Source: Flavobacterium sp. W4I14 (GTDB lineage Bacteria > Bacteroidota > Bacteroidia > Sphingobacteriales > Sphingobacteriaceae). Taken from it: DNA of 64,000 nt. Shown here piece by piece: positions 35,272 to 44,426 of this stretch; position 1 is the first letter of the stretch, and every line of letters begins with the position of its first letter. Position numbers and translations under genes: made by a program. The notes beneath the pieces were generated by a model. The model was given only the letters and a program-made list of their open reading frames with translations. It was not told the DNA's origin and ran no database searches. The stretch is taken from assembly GCA_030817875.1 (NCBI GenBank), contig JAUSZU010000001.1, positions 682,001 to 746,000 of the forward strand. Reading direction: 5' to 3'.

Positions 35272-36774
35272 ATGTTTTTATCACCAAAAGAATCGCTCAG
35301 CGAACGAGATATACAAAAAGGCCTGAAAATCGTAATATGGGACGGACTGGCTGCTGAAGCAATGACCGTTTTCTCCAGCGGAACATTTTTGGTTTCCATG
35401 GCATTACTTTTGGGCGCCGATAGTATCCAGATTGGGCTACTGGCGGCCCTTCCACTCGCAACAAACGTATTTCAACTGGTATCGGTGTGGTTGGTTGGCC
35501 GGTACCATAACCGCAGAATGGTAGCTGTACTCTGTGCTTACCTTGCCAGGATTCCATTACTCTTGGTAGGCTTCAGCGTACTCTTTTTTTCCAGACTTTC
35601 TTTGGATCTGCTGATATTTATGCTTTTTTTTCACTACCTGTTCGGATCCATAGCAGGACCTAGCTGGAATTCGTGGATTAAAGATATGGTACCTGAAAGT
35701 ATGCTCGGAGAATATTTTTCAAGGAGGAACAGATATACACAGCTACTCAATGTGGTTTTGAGTATTGTTCTGGCATTGCTTCTCGATTACGTTAAGAGCC
35801 GGTTTCCTGATTTTCAGCTGATGGTTTACGCTATCTTTTTTTCGGTGGCGGGGTGTGTGGGGCTAATTGGTGGATTTATTCTTTCAAGAGCACAGGAACC
35901 GCAATCTTATCTTTCCGAACGAAATGTTTTCGGGCTGTTTAAAACTCCATTTAAAAATCCAAACTTTCGTAAACTTCTTGTTTTTAACTGCTCATGGGCA
36001 TTTGCACTTAATATTGCAACGCCATTTTTTACTGTTTTTATGCTTACTACCTTAAAGCTTTCGCTCTCTTACGTGATTATTTTAGGCGTTGCCGGACAAA
36101 TGGCCGGAATATTAACGCTCCGGCTTTGGGGCACCTTTTCAGATCGTTACAGCAATAAAAGTATTATAGGTGTTGCAGCACCACTTTATATCCTTTGTAT
36201 TTTGGCTTGGTGTTTTGTTGGGATCTACTCAAGGCAATATGCCAATCTGCTACTGTTGTTGTGTATTCATTTGGCTAGTGGATTTGCAATTGCGGGCATT
36301 AACCTTTCGCTTAACAATATAGGGCTTAAGTTGGCGCCGAAAAAAGATGCCATTGTTTATCTTTCTGTAAAGAACATTGTGGTGGCTATAGCCTCTTCGC
36401 TGGGCCCGTTGATAGGCGGGCTGCTTGCAGGATATTTCGTAAAACGCAAACTGTTAATGACTATTGATTGGAGTTCGCCGATATGGCACAAAACCTTTAA
36501 ACTGCTCGAACTCCACGGATGGAACTTTTTGTTTGTGATCGGTGCATTTTTCGCACTGCTAGCACTCAATCAGCTTTCGTATGTAAAGGAATTGGGAGAA
36601 ATCCATAAAAATACGGTCCGCAGGATTATGCGCACCACCATCAGGAACAATCTTCGTGATTATTTTCTGATCGGCGATATCATTGCCATGCATGAGCAAT
36701 TAAAAGCAAGTGTTAAAGCAGGACGGAACAGATTTAAACGTTCAAAAAGTACAAATGAACAAATCCCTAGGTAA
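35272..36774 (+). CDS. MFS transporter
   Basis: A 500-aa major facilitator protein with about 12 hydrophobic segments between residues ~22 and 425 and a ~70-residue basic cytoplasmic tail (RRIMRTTIRNN, AGRNRFKRSK). The loop LVGRYHNRRMV is a typical A-like motif between helices 2 and 3. Substrate unknown; sugar or drug efflux are possible. It is 3 bp from the convergent LuxR regulator and just left of the glycan cluster, but on its own promoter. A link to glycan export would be speculative. Confidence 0.85.
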   Translation: MFLSPKESLSERDIQKGLKIVIWDGLAAEAMTVFSSGTFLVSMALLLGADSIQIGLLAALPLATNVFQLVSVWLVGRYHNRRMVAVLCAYLARIPLLLVGFSVLFFSRLSLDLLIFMLFFHYLFGSIAGPSWNSWIKDMVPESMLGEYFSRRNRYTQLLNVVLSIVLALLLDYVKSRFPDFQLMVYAIFFSVAGCVGLIGGFILSRAQEPQSYLSERNVFGLFKTPFKNPNFRKLLVFNCSWAFALNIATPFFTVFMLTTLKLSLSYVIILGVAGQMAGILTLRLWGTFSDRYSNKSIIGVAAPLYILCILAWCFVGIYSRQYANLLLLLCIHLASGFAIAGINLSLNNIGLKLAPKKDAIVYLSVKNIVVAIASSLGPLIGGLLAGYFVKRKLLMTIDWSSPIWHKTFKLLELHGWNFLFVIGAFFALLALNQLSYVKELGEIHKNTVRRIMRTTIRNNLRDYFLIGDIIAMHEQLKASVKAGRNRFKRSKSTNEQIPR

Positions 36775-36777
36775 GAG

Positions 36778-37422
36778 CTAGCTTAATATAAGTCCGTAAC
36801 GGTAGGCAAAACCAATTAATTCAGCGGTGTTTTTTGAAACCGTTTTTTCGATCAGGCTTTGGCGATGGCCTTCTACTGTACGCCTGCTGATAAAAAGCTT
36901 TTCAGCAATGTCGTTATTTGTAAAGCCCTGAGCAATGAGCTGTAATATTTCGCTTTCGCGTGAAGTAAAAATAATATCGGGAAAGAGCTCTTGTTTTTTT
37001 GTCTGCACAACAAGGTCAACCATCTTTACCCCAAGGTCCGCACCAAGATATCGTCCACCGGAATGGATATGCCTGATGGCAAAAATAAGTTCATTGGGCT
37101 GCGCACTTTTACTCAGGTAGCCTTTGCATCCATTGTTAAATGCCTGGGTAACATGATTTTCATCTTCTGAAACAGAAAGTACCATTGTTTTGATCTCAGG
37201 GCGATCGGTTTTAAGTTTATAGATCAGTGAGAGGCCGTCCATTACGGGCATATTGAGATCTGAAATGACAATATCAGGGTTAAGACCTGAATCGATCAGG
37301 CCTAAAACCTGTTTTCCATCGCCTGCTTCTCCGATAACGTCAATCTCCTCACCGGAATTTAAAAGCATTTTTATACCATCCCTTACCACATGATGGTCGT
37401 CAACTATAATTACTTTGATCAT
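36778..37422 (-). CDS. NarL/FixJ-type response regulator
   Basis: Two-domain regulator (214 aa). The receiver has VDDHHVV, Asp in VISDLNMPVMDG and the switch Ser in MVLSVS. The LuxR-type HTH has SRESEILQLIAQGFTNNDIAEKL and TVEGHRQSL. It is a paralogue of the regulator at 23816. No kinase is adjacent. An ECF-type box (AAAACT/CATGTT) 55 bp upstream would place a response regulator within the stress set. It is divergent from the carbamoyltransferase operon. Confidence 0.93.
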   Translation of the reverse strand: MIKVIIVDDHHVVRDGIKMLLNSGEEIDVIGEAGDGKQVLGLIDSGLNPDIVISDLNMPVMDGLSLIYKLKTDRPEIKTMVLSVSEDENHVTQAFNNGCKGYLSKSAQPNELIFAIRHIHSGGRYLGADLGVKMVDLVVQTKKQELFPDIIFTSRESEILQLIAQGFTNNDIAEKLFISRRTVEGHRQSLIEKTVSKNTAELIGFAYRYGLILS

Positions 37423-37476
37423 ATTATTATAAGTAACCGTATGAGCGGTTTGAAAGCTATTCCTTGTTACAAAATA

Positions 37477-37502
37477 AACATGTTCTTGAAAAAAAAAGTT
37501 TT
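37477..37502 (-). promoter_or_regulatory. ECF-type promoter before LuxR regulator
   Basis: Minus strand AAAACT-N14-CATGTT followed by TATTTTG, 55 bp before the start codon. The spacer is a T-run, which lowers its information content. Confidence 0.5.
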
Positions 37503-37643
37503 ACGCCACGTGGAAAGAGGGGCCACTTTAAGTATTTATACGATGACGATAGTGGATTATACCTGTTTATAAAAAACCAAAATCACTTCACTTTATAAAT
37601 GGTTAATAAAGGGAATACTTCCTTCACTTAACCCTTATCGAAT

Positions 37644-39419
37644 ATGATTACACTCGGTATCAATGCAGTTTTTCACGATTCTGCAGCCTGCATTTTTAAA
37701 GACGGAATGCTTTTGGCCGCTGTAGAAGATGAACGTTTTACCCACATCAAACATGGCAAGCGGCCTATTCCCTTTAATACTTATGAGCTTCCTTTCCATG
37801 CAATAGATTATTGTTTGAAGGTTGCCGGCATCCATTTAAAAGATGTCGATCATATTGCTTATTCTTTTGATCCCGCATTGTTGATACCGCCACACGAACA
37901 GAATCAGCCAGGTTGCGAAATCCCGTTTTACCCCGATAACGGTTCTGCTGGTACCGTGAGGCAATCATGGGATAATTTGTTTCTTTCTTCCATATTAAAT
38001 GCACCACATCAACTCGTAGATGGTTATCCGCATCACCTGCAAAAGCGTTTTTATGGTTCAAAAGTTAGCGATTGGCAGTGGCATTATGTAGATCATCATG
38101 CCGCACATGCGGCAAGTGCATTTTTTCCTTCGCCCTATGATCATGCAGCCATACTTACATTAGATGGTAGGGGTGAAGTGGCTTCTACTACCTATGGAAT
38201 AGGGAAGGGGACAGAAATGACCCGGATCAATCAGGTCAATCTTCCACATTCACTTGGTTTGCTTTATGAACGGCTAACGACTCATCTGGGTTTTCTGCAT
38301 TCATCCGACGAATATAAGGTAATGGCTTTGGCCTCGTACGGGCAGCCACGTTTTGCTGCAGCGTTTAGAGATATCATCAAGCTGGGTGACAATGGCCAGT
38401 ACACAGTAAGCGGTGAAAACCTAAGTGAAAGGTTTGGTCCGGCGAGGCTAAAAGATGAACCTTTTACTGCATTTCATTTCGATCTTGCCCGTTCATTGCA
38501 GCTGGTATTAGAAGAAACGGTACTAAAGCTGGTCGAATACCTTCACCAGGTTACAAAAGTGCCAAATCTGGTTATGGCGGGAGGGGTGGCACTTAATTGT
38601 GTACTGAACGCTAGGATAAGGGATTTAGGACCATTTGAAAACGTGTGGGTACAACCTGCCGCTGGTGATTCGGGTACAGCTTTAGGAGCGGCCATGTATG
38701 TAGACATTAACGAGCGCAAGGCGGTAAAAAAAGAATTTATTATGGATCACGTTTATTGGGGTCCTGAATACAGTGATGCAGAGATTGAGCATTTTTTAAA
38801 ATGGGCAAAAGTACCCTTTACTAAAATGGAGGATGTTGCATCAGAAACCGCAGGCTTACTTGCTGATAACCAGATCATCGGGTGGTACCAGGGCCGAATG
38901 GAATTTGGACCCAGGGCACTGGGCAGCAGATCTATACTCGCATCGCCCATTGATCCGAGGATGCAGGCAATGCTAAACGAAGTGAAAGACCGTGAAGATT
39001 TCCGCCCTGTGGCGCCGGTAGTGCTACAGGAGGATGCATATTTATGGTTTAAGGATGCAGATTTTTCGCCTTTTATGCTTTTCATTTATGATGTGCTTAA
39101 AGAAAAAGAAGACCTTATTCCGGCTGTGAGGCATACCGATGGCACAGCAAGGGTACAAACCATAAACGAAGAACAGCATCCACAGTATTATCGGTTATTA
39201 CAAGCCTTTAAGGAAATAACAGGGGTTCCGGTCCTCATCAATACTTCTTTCAATACCCTAGGGAAGCCAATTGTTTGCACACCCAGAGATGCGGTAGAAT
39301 GTTTCTGGTCTTCGCCTTTTGATGCGCTTATTATCGGTTCATACTTAATTACTAAAACAGATGCCAAAAAAAATATCAGTAGTTATTCCAACCTACAAGA
39401 GGTTGAACCTCTTGGTTAA
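37644..39419 (+). CDS. carbamoyltransferase (NodU/CmcH family)
   Basis: A 591-aa O-carbamoyltransferase that uses carbamoyl phosphate and ATP to carbamoylate a sugar hydroxyl. The Kae1-like N-terminal part starts LGINAVFHDSAAC and has the metal-site VDHHAAHAASAF. The C-terminal YrdC-like part contains MEFGPRALGSRSI and EDFRPVAPVV. It heads the plus-strand operon with GT2 and GT9 and overlaps the GT2 gene by 59 bp. In this context the acceptor is probably a heptose- or hexose-containing glycan (inference from neighbours). Confidence 0.92.
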   Translation: MITLGINAVFHDSAACIFKDGMLLAAVEDERFTHIKHGKRPIPFNTYELPFHAIDYCLKVAGIHLKDVDHIAYSFDPALLIPPHEQNQPGCEIPFYPDNGSAGTVRQSWDNLFLSSILNAPHQLVDGYPHHLQKRFYGSKVSDWQWHYVDHHAAHAASAFFPSPYDHAAILTLDGRGEVASTTYGIGKGTEMTRINQVNLPHSLGLLYERLTTHLGFLHSSDEYKVMALASYGQPRFAAAFRDIIKLGDNGQYTVSGENLSERFGPARLKDEPFTAFHFDLARSLQLVLEETVLKLVEYLHQVTKVPNLVMAGGVALNCVLNARIRDLGPFENVWVQPAAGDSGTALGAAMYVDINERKAVKKEFIMDHVYWGPEYSDAEIEHFLKWAKVPFTKMEDVASETAGLLADNQIIGWYQGRMEFGPRALGSRSILASPIDPRMQAMLNEVKDREDFRPVAPVVLQEDAYLWFKDADFSPFMLFIYDVLKEKEDLIPAVRHTDGTARVQTINEEQHPQYYRLLQAFKEITGVPVLINTSFNTLGKPIVCTPRDAVECFWSSPFDALIIGSYLITKTDAKKNISSYSNLQEVEPLG

Positions 39420-40332
39420 TTGCTTAGATGCGCTAAATAAACAAAGTATTCCGGGCCATGATTTTGAAGTGATCGTGGTAAATGATGGGCCTAGTGAGGA
39501 AATGATTGAAGAACTTGACCGACGGAGCGAAAATTATACTTTTCGGCTGGTTGTGCGCTGCACGGCTGAAAAGAAAGGACCAGCGGCCGCCCGGAATTTA
39601 GGCTGGTTAATGGCGAGTGCACAGCTTGTGGCTTTTACCGATGATGATTGCCTGCCACAGGCAGATTGGCTAAAGGTTTTTTTGGACCGTCATCAAGCCC
39701 GGGAACTGGTAGCCTATAGTGGTAAAACAGTGGTTCCCCTTTATGCTGAACCCACTGACTTTGCCTTGAATACAGCAAGGCTTTCGGAGGCTGATTTTAT
39801 AACGGCCAACTGCGCATGTACCAAAGCTGCATTGTTTAAAACTGGTGGTTTTGACGAACAGTTTAGTATGGCATGGCGTGAAGATTCTGACCTTGAGTTT
39901 AAATTAATGCTCGCAAATGTTCCTATATATAAAAATGAGCAGGCGGTGGTTGTTCATCCTGTGCGCGAAGCAGCCTGGGGAATAAGTTTAAAAGAGCAGC
40001 GAAAAGGGATTTTTGATGTACTGTTATTCAAAAAATATCCAGGGCTTTACCGGCAAAAAATACAGCGGTCGCCCTTGTGGAATTACTATGTTATTGTAGT
40101 GCTTTGTATACTTGGTTTGGTTACAGCATTAGGGGGGCACAGCAGGCTTTCTGCGGGCATCACGTTCGTTATGCTTGTTTTAATTATAGGTTTTGCGCTT
40201 AAACGCCTGCAGAAAACCAGCCGCTCTCGCAGCCACGTTGCAGAGATGCTCATTACATCTGTTTTCATTCCTTTTCTCTCTGTATATTATCGGATTTACG
40301 GTAGCATCCGTTATCGGAAAATGCTTTTTTAA
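39361..40332 (+). CDS. family 2 glycosyltransferase
   Basis: GT-A fold glycosyltransferase (323 aa). The nucleotide-sugar domain begins KKISVVIPTYKRL; VNDGP and the DXD-like FTDDDCLP at ~95-100 bind the sugar nucleotide and metal. The acceptor loop FSMAWREDSDLEFKL is typical of rhamnosyl/galactosyl-type GT2. Two membrane segments near residues 240-280 anchor the C-terminus. The ATG at 39361 is needed for a complete first strand, so the 59-bp overlap with the carbamoyltransferase is real. It is followed after 1 bp by the GT9 gene. Confidence 0.9.
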   Translation: MPKKISVVIPTYKRLNLLVNCLDALNKQSIPGHDFEVIVVNDGPSEEMIEELDRRSENYTFRLVVRCTAEKKGPAAARNLGWLMASAQLVAFTDDDCLPQADWLKVFLDRHQARELVAYSGKTVVPLYAEPTDFALNTARLSEADFITANCACTKAALFKTGGFDEQFSMAWREDSDLEFKLMLANVPIYKNEQAVVVHPVREAAWGISLKEQRKGIFDVLLFKKYPGLYRQKIQRSPLWNYYVIVVLCILGLVTALGGHSRLSAGITFVMLVLIIGFALKRLQKTSRSRSHVAEMLITSVFIPFLSVYYRIYGSIRYRKMLF

Positions 40333-40333
40333 G

Positions 40334-41311
40334 ATGAACAGGTCTATATTGCAGTTTAAAAAGATTGCTATTTTCAGAGCCCTCCAGCTCGGAGATTTAC
40401 TTTGTGCAATGCCAGCCATAAAAAATTTACGTTTGGCATGCCCCCATGCAGAAATTGTTTTTATCGGTCTTCCATCCACCAGGCAATTAATTGAACGTTT
40501 TAATAAACTTTTCGATCGCTTTATCGACTTTCCCGGTTATCCTGGATTACCTGAAAGACCATTTGATGAAAAAGGGTTTGCAGAATTTCGCAAATGTATA
40601 AACACTGAAGCGTTCGATATCATTTTACAGATGCAGGGCAATGGTACCATTGTTAATGAAATGCTTGCCAACCTTTCTGATAGTAAACTTGGCGGCTTCT
40701 CTATTGATGCTGTAGAATTAGCAAATAATAGTTTATTGATGACCTATCCCAATGCAGGGCACGAGAGCCAAAGGCACATTGCTTTAATGGCACATTTGGG
40801 CGTTCCTATTGTAACAACAGAAATGTTTTTCCCCTTGCATGAAAGCGACTTTGAAAGGCTGAACAAATTAAGTATCGGCAGTAAATATATCTGCATGCAC
40901 TGTGGTTCGCGCGGGGCATGGCGGCAATGGCCACCTGCCAACTTTGCTAAACTGGCTAACTATTGTATTGAACAGGGTTTTAAGATCGTATTTACCGGAA
41001 CAGCTGATGAATATGATATTATTGAACAGGTAACCGACCTTATAAAGGGTAAACCGATTGTTTTAGCCGGTAAAACCGATTTGGGGATGGTGGGCGCATT
41101 ACTTAAAGGCTCGAGTGGACTAATATCAAATTGTACAGGCATATCGCATATGGCAGCGGCCCTTAAAGTACAAAGCGTTATCATCAGTATGGATGGAGAG
41201 CCGGGGCGCTGGGCTCCACTTGATGTGAGCAGACACCAAACTATCGATTGGACAGAAACGCCCGATTATACGCTGGTAGAAAAAGCGGTTAAGGAGATGT
41301 TGTTTCGTTGA
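40334..41311 (+). CDS. family 9 glycosyltransferase (heptosyltransferase-like)
   Basis: GT-B enzyme of the WaaC/WaaF type (325 aa). The ATG at 40334, 1 bp after the GT2 stop, begins the first Rossmann strand KKIAIFRALQLGDLLCAMPA. The donor-site motif is MHCGSRGAWRQWP with GLISNCTGISHMAAAL further on. Family members transfer heptose from ADP-heptose, matching the HldE/GmhB/GmhA genes opposite. It ends convergently with the second GT9 gene, overlapping by 23 bp. Confidence 0.9.
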   Translation: MNRSILQFKKIAIFRALQLGDLLCAMPAIKNLRLACPHAEIVFIGLPSTRQLIERFNKLFDRFIDFPGYPGLPERPFDEKGFAEFRKCINTEAFDIILQMQGNGTIVNEMLANLSDSKLGGFSIDAVELANNSLLMTYPNAGHESQRHIALMAHLGVPIVTTEMFFPLHESDFERLNKLSIGSKYICMHCGSRGAWRQWPPANFAKLANYCIEQGFKIVFTGTADEYDIIEQVTDLIKGKPIVLAGKTDLGMVGALLKGSSGLISNCTGISHMAAALKVQSVIISMDGEPGRWAPLDVSRHQTIDWTETPDYTLVEKAVKEMLFR

Positions 41312-42359
41312 GCAGATCATTAAATGCATTCACTATTGTGGAAGTATCTGGAAATGTAATGGGAAAAGGATAGATCTTTTCTGACTGAAAACGTAAAACC
41401 TGATTCTTACTCTGAAGTGACGACGGCGCATCGAATTCGATAATTTTGCAGGGCACCATCCATGGCGTGTGCTGCGGGTTGGTTCTTGCGTATAACGCGA
41501 GTATAGGCGTGCCGGTGGCTGCAGCCAAATGCATTGGTCCGCTGTTTACACTAATCATCGCCCTTGCCATGGTAATGCAGGTAGCCAGTTCTTTTAAGTT
41601 GAGCAGGCCTGCTATGGAGATCGCGTCTTTGCCAATAGCTGCTGCAATGTCTGCTGTCACACATTGCTCTTTCTTGCTTCCGCTTAGCAGGAGTGGGCGT
41701 TTATACTTCTCGATAAGTGTTTTTCCTAGCTTTATCCATTCGTCTTTGGGATATTGTCGTTTTTTCTCTGAAACACCAATGTGGAGCACAAAAAATCCAT
41801 CTTTTTTTAGATTAAGATCTTTTAATTTTTCGTTTTTGATATCGCTTTCTATCGCAATCCTGATGTGCGGATCTGCGGTGTTAGCACCAATAAACGAACA
41901 AAGCTTTAGATCGCGCAGTACCTGATGCCTGATTTCGAAATAAGGCTCAGTATCTGCCAGCCAATGGGTAAGCAGGCCATAAAGATTTTCGCGGGAGTAG
42001 GCTGCACGCAAAGGGATGCCAGCCATAAAAGCAATCATTATTGATGGGGCAGGATTCTGGCTATGTACGTTAAAAACGATGCAGCCATCAAAAGCCCTGC
42101 GCTTAATATCCGTTATTAGCGCTGGCAATGTTTCGGAGGGCTGGGCATCTTGTGTTTTCACCCAGGGAAAGTCGTAACAGATCACCTCATTTACCCATGG
42201 AAGCAGCTCAGAGGCCTCAAGTGCCATAGTTGAGGTAAGCAGGGTAATATTGCATTTAAAGCTTTCGCTTAAAGCCCTAATTGCGGGAGCCGACATGAGC
42301 AGATCGCCCATATTGTCTGGTCGGATAACCAGAATGTTCTTACAGGATTTCCATTCCAT
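41289..42359 (-). CDS. family 9 glycosyltransferase (heptosyltransferase-like)
   Basis: A second WaaC/WaaF-like GT9 (356 aa). N-terminal KNILVIRPDNMGDLLMSAPA is the classical GT9 opening; LHIGVSEKKRQYPKDEW and MISVNSGPMHLAAATG form the donor site. Its start overlaps the hldE stop by one base (TAATG), indicating translational coupling. It is the last gene of the minus-strand heptose operon and its 3' end overlaps the convergent GT9 gene. Confidence 0.92.
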   Translation of the reverse strand: MEWKSCKNILVIRPDNMGDLLMSAPAIRALSESFKCNITLLTSTMALEASELLPWVNEVICYDFPWVKTQDAQPSETLPALITDIKRRAFDGCIVFNVHSQNPAPSIMIAFMAGIPLRAAYSRENLYGLLTHWLADTEPYFEIRHQVLRDLKLCSFIGANTADPHIRIAIESDIKNEKLKDLNLKKDGFFVLHIGVSEKKRQYPKDEWIKLGKTLIEKYKRPLLLSGSKKEQCVTADIAAAIGKDAISIAGLLNLKELATCITMARAMISVNSGPMHLAAATGTPILALYARTNPQHTPWMVPCKIIEFDAPSSLQSKNQVLRFQSEKIYPFPITFPDTSTIVNAFNDLLNETTSP

Positions 42360-43861
42360 TAATTTATCGTGTTAGCGTTAGATAAACCTAGGTTTTGCTG
42401 AATTTTGCTAATTACATTTGTTGTTGATCTGTTCGCAACAGTTGGCAAAAAGACAATCTTGCAACCCATATCCTGAAGTATTTTTTCTTCAGGCAGGAAT
42501 TTATGACGGTAATCGCCACCCTTAACAAAAACATGTGGGCGTATTTGTTTGAGCAACATTACGGGCGTATCATCTCCCTTTTCTCCAAAGGAAATAATAT
42601 GGTCAATACAAGATAGTTCCGAAAGCACCTCAATGCGGTCAGCTAAAGAATTGATCGGGCGTTGAAGCCCTTTTAGCCTTTTAATACTCTCGTCGTTGTT
42701 CAGTCCCACAATGAGGATATCTCCCTCGGCCTTTGATCCTTTTAGGTAACTTACATGGCCACTATGCAGGATATCGAAACAACCATTGGTAAACACAATC
42801 CGTTTTCCCTGTGCTTTGTAGGTACTTATTAACTGTTTAATTTCGCGTTTGTTGCTCAATAGTTTACGTTTTTCGCTGAAGTTTTCTGTTAAACGGTCAA
42901 TATTACATACTGCCGTATGTGGTTCGTTTATTACTACCGAAGCAGCACTTACCGCAAGCGTGGTAGCAGCACTAAGATCTGCACCACTGAGCAAAGCCAT
43001 TAGTGCGGTGGCCATAAAGGTATCGCCTGCACCGCTTACCTGTGGGTTGGCCACTTTCGGAACAGGGCAATGAAAACTAAAGCGTCCCCGTTCAAAACAG
43101 CACACCCCGTCAGCGTCCATGCTCAATAAAATGTTTTTTGCCCTAGTATGTTCATAAAGATTTTTTCCCCAGTTTTTTACCTGTTCCAGTCGGTTAGCGT
43201 TAATTGCTTTGTATTGGGCTAAGGCTAACGCTTCTGCATAATTAGGTTTAATCAATGTAGGCTCAAGAGTTGCATAGCGGGTAAAATCACGCGCATCAAT
43301 AGCAAATATTTTTTTTGAGGTACCGCCCAATACGCTTAATGCGCTGATCAGATCGCTCGTTATTACCCCTTTATCATAATCAGAAATAATTACAGCATCC
43401 ACATTGTCAAAAACTGTTTTAATATTGGCAATCAGTTGTGCGGTAGTGCTCGGTGATATTGGACTGCAACTGCCTTCATCATAGCGAACAATCAGCTGTG
43501 AACCAGAGCTCACCCTGGTTTTACAAAGAGTAGTCCGATTCTGGTCATTTATAATCAATGTTGTGTTTACGTTCAACGTTTTAAGCAGTGCTGTCAGGGT
43601 AGTGCCGTGCCCGTCGGCTCCTATAACTGAACATAAGGTAGTTTCTGCCCCTAATGCATTGAGGTTTGCCGCAACATTGGCTGCACCTCCAGGGCAATCT
43701 TTATTTAGATTAACATCGATAACCGGTACAGTAGCTTCAGGTGCTAATCGGGTGCAGTTACCTTGAAGATAGCGGTCGAGTATAAGGTCGCCAATTACCA
43801 ATATTTTTTTGTGTTTAAATTTACTTAGAAAATGATGATATGGATTTGAGGTGTTTTTCAT
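42359..43861 (-). CDS. hldE: bifunctional HldE: heptose-7-phosphate kinase / heptose-1-phosphate adenylyltransferase
   Basis: A 500-aa two-domain enzyme. The ribokinase-like kinase (~1-320) has VIGDLILDRY, CPGGAANVAANL and the catalytic GAGDTFMA. The nucleotidylyltransferase (~345-490) has FTNGCFDILHSGHVSYL and VKGGDYRHK. It makes heptose-1,7-bisphosphate and, after GmhB, ADP-D-glycero-D-manno-heptose. Length and order match the E. coli enzyme. The first ~14 codons overlap the gmhB 3' end by 41 bp. Confidence 0.94.
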   Translation of the reverse strand: MKNTSNPYHHFLSKFKHKKILVIGDLILDRYLQGNCTRLAPEATVPVIDVNLNKDCPGGAANVAANLNALGAETTLCSVIGADGHGTTLTALLKTLNVNTTLIINDQNRTTLCKTRVSSGSQLIVRYDEGSCSPISPSTTAQLIANIKTVFDNVDAVIISDYDKGVITSDLISALSVLGGTSKKIFAIDARDFTRYATLEPTLIKPNYAEALALAQYKAINANRLEQVKNWGKNLYEHTRAKNILLSMDADGVCCFERGRFSFHCPVPKVANPQVSGAGDTFMATALMALLSGADLSAATTLAVSAASVVINEPHTAVCNIDRLTENFSEKRKLLSNKREIKQLISTYKAQGKRIVFTNGCFDILHSGHVSYLKGSKAEGDILIVGLNNDESIKRLKGLQRPINSLADRIEVLSELSCIDHIISFGEKGDDTPVMLLKQIRPHVFVKGGDYRHKFLPEEKILQDMGCKIVFLPTVANRSTTNVISKIQQNLGLSNANTIN

Positions 43862-44426
43862 GTTTTAGAATGTTAAGAATATGGTTACCCGCATCAGCAA
43901 AATCGGTACAGATAAAGTCGGGAATACGGTTAGGCTCGTCTAAGTCCCATTCGGTTTCATTGCCGTTATCAATCAGTATGGATTTACAGCCCGCTGCTTT
44001 TCCGGCCTGCACATCGTTAAGTATATCTCCGATCATCCATGAGCCAGTTAATTCAATATCATGTTCAGCAGCAGCCCTGATAATTAAGCCTGGATTTGGT
44101 TTCCGACAATTACACAATGTGGTGTAATGGGCTACATGGCCGTTAGGATGGTGTGGACAATAGTAAAAACCACTTAAGTTTACTCCGTATTCCTGCAGTA
44201 GGCTTTCAATCCGTCTTTCCACCCTTTTCAGGTCGTTTTCGTCGAAATAGCCAAATGCAACACCGCTCTGATTGGATACAATAATGAGTTTATAATACCC
44301 TGCTAACCTAGCGAGTGTTTGTCCTACATTTTTTTCGAGGCTGATCAATTCAGGATCCGTGTTGTATGGAATATCAGGAATAAGCGTTCCATCCTTATCT
44401 AAAAATATTGCATGTTTAACTGCCAT
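43821..44426 (-). CDS. gmhB: heptose-1,7-bisphosphate 7-phosphatase GmhB
   Basis: HAD-family phosphatase (201 aa from ATG 44426, start MAVKHAIFLDKDGTL). Catalytic Asp residues are in FLDKDGT, with IVSNQSGV, the zinc-site CPHHPNGHVAHYTTLCNCRKPNPG, and MIGDILNDVQAGKAAG. The zinc loop distinguishes GmhB from other HADs. The longer open frame to 44600 is in the antiparallel reading of the upstream gene and is not used. It overlaps the GT4-GmhA gene by 11 bp and hldE by 41 bp. Confidence 0.93.
   Translation of the reverse strand: MAVKHAIFLDKDGTLIPDIPYNTDPELISLEKNVGQTLARLAGYYKLIIVSNQSGVAFGYFDENDLKRVERRIESLLQEYGVNLSGFYYCPHHPNGHVAHYTTLCNCRKPNPGLIIRAAAEHDIELTGSWMIGDILNDVQAGKAAGCKSILIDNGNETEWDLDEPNRIPDFICTDFADAGNHILNILKHEKHLKSISSFSK

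Noticed and set aside
37562..37573. CCTGTTTATAA before the carbamoyltransferase as another ECF-type promoter
   Set aside because: The -10-like part is present but there is no AAC at the 18-bp spacing, so it fails the pattern.
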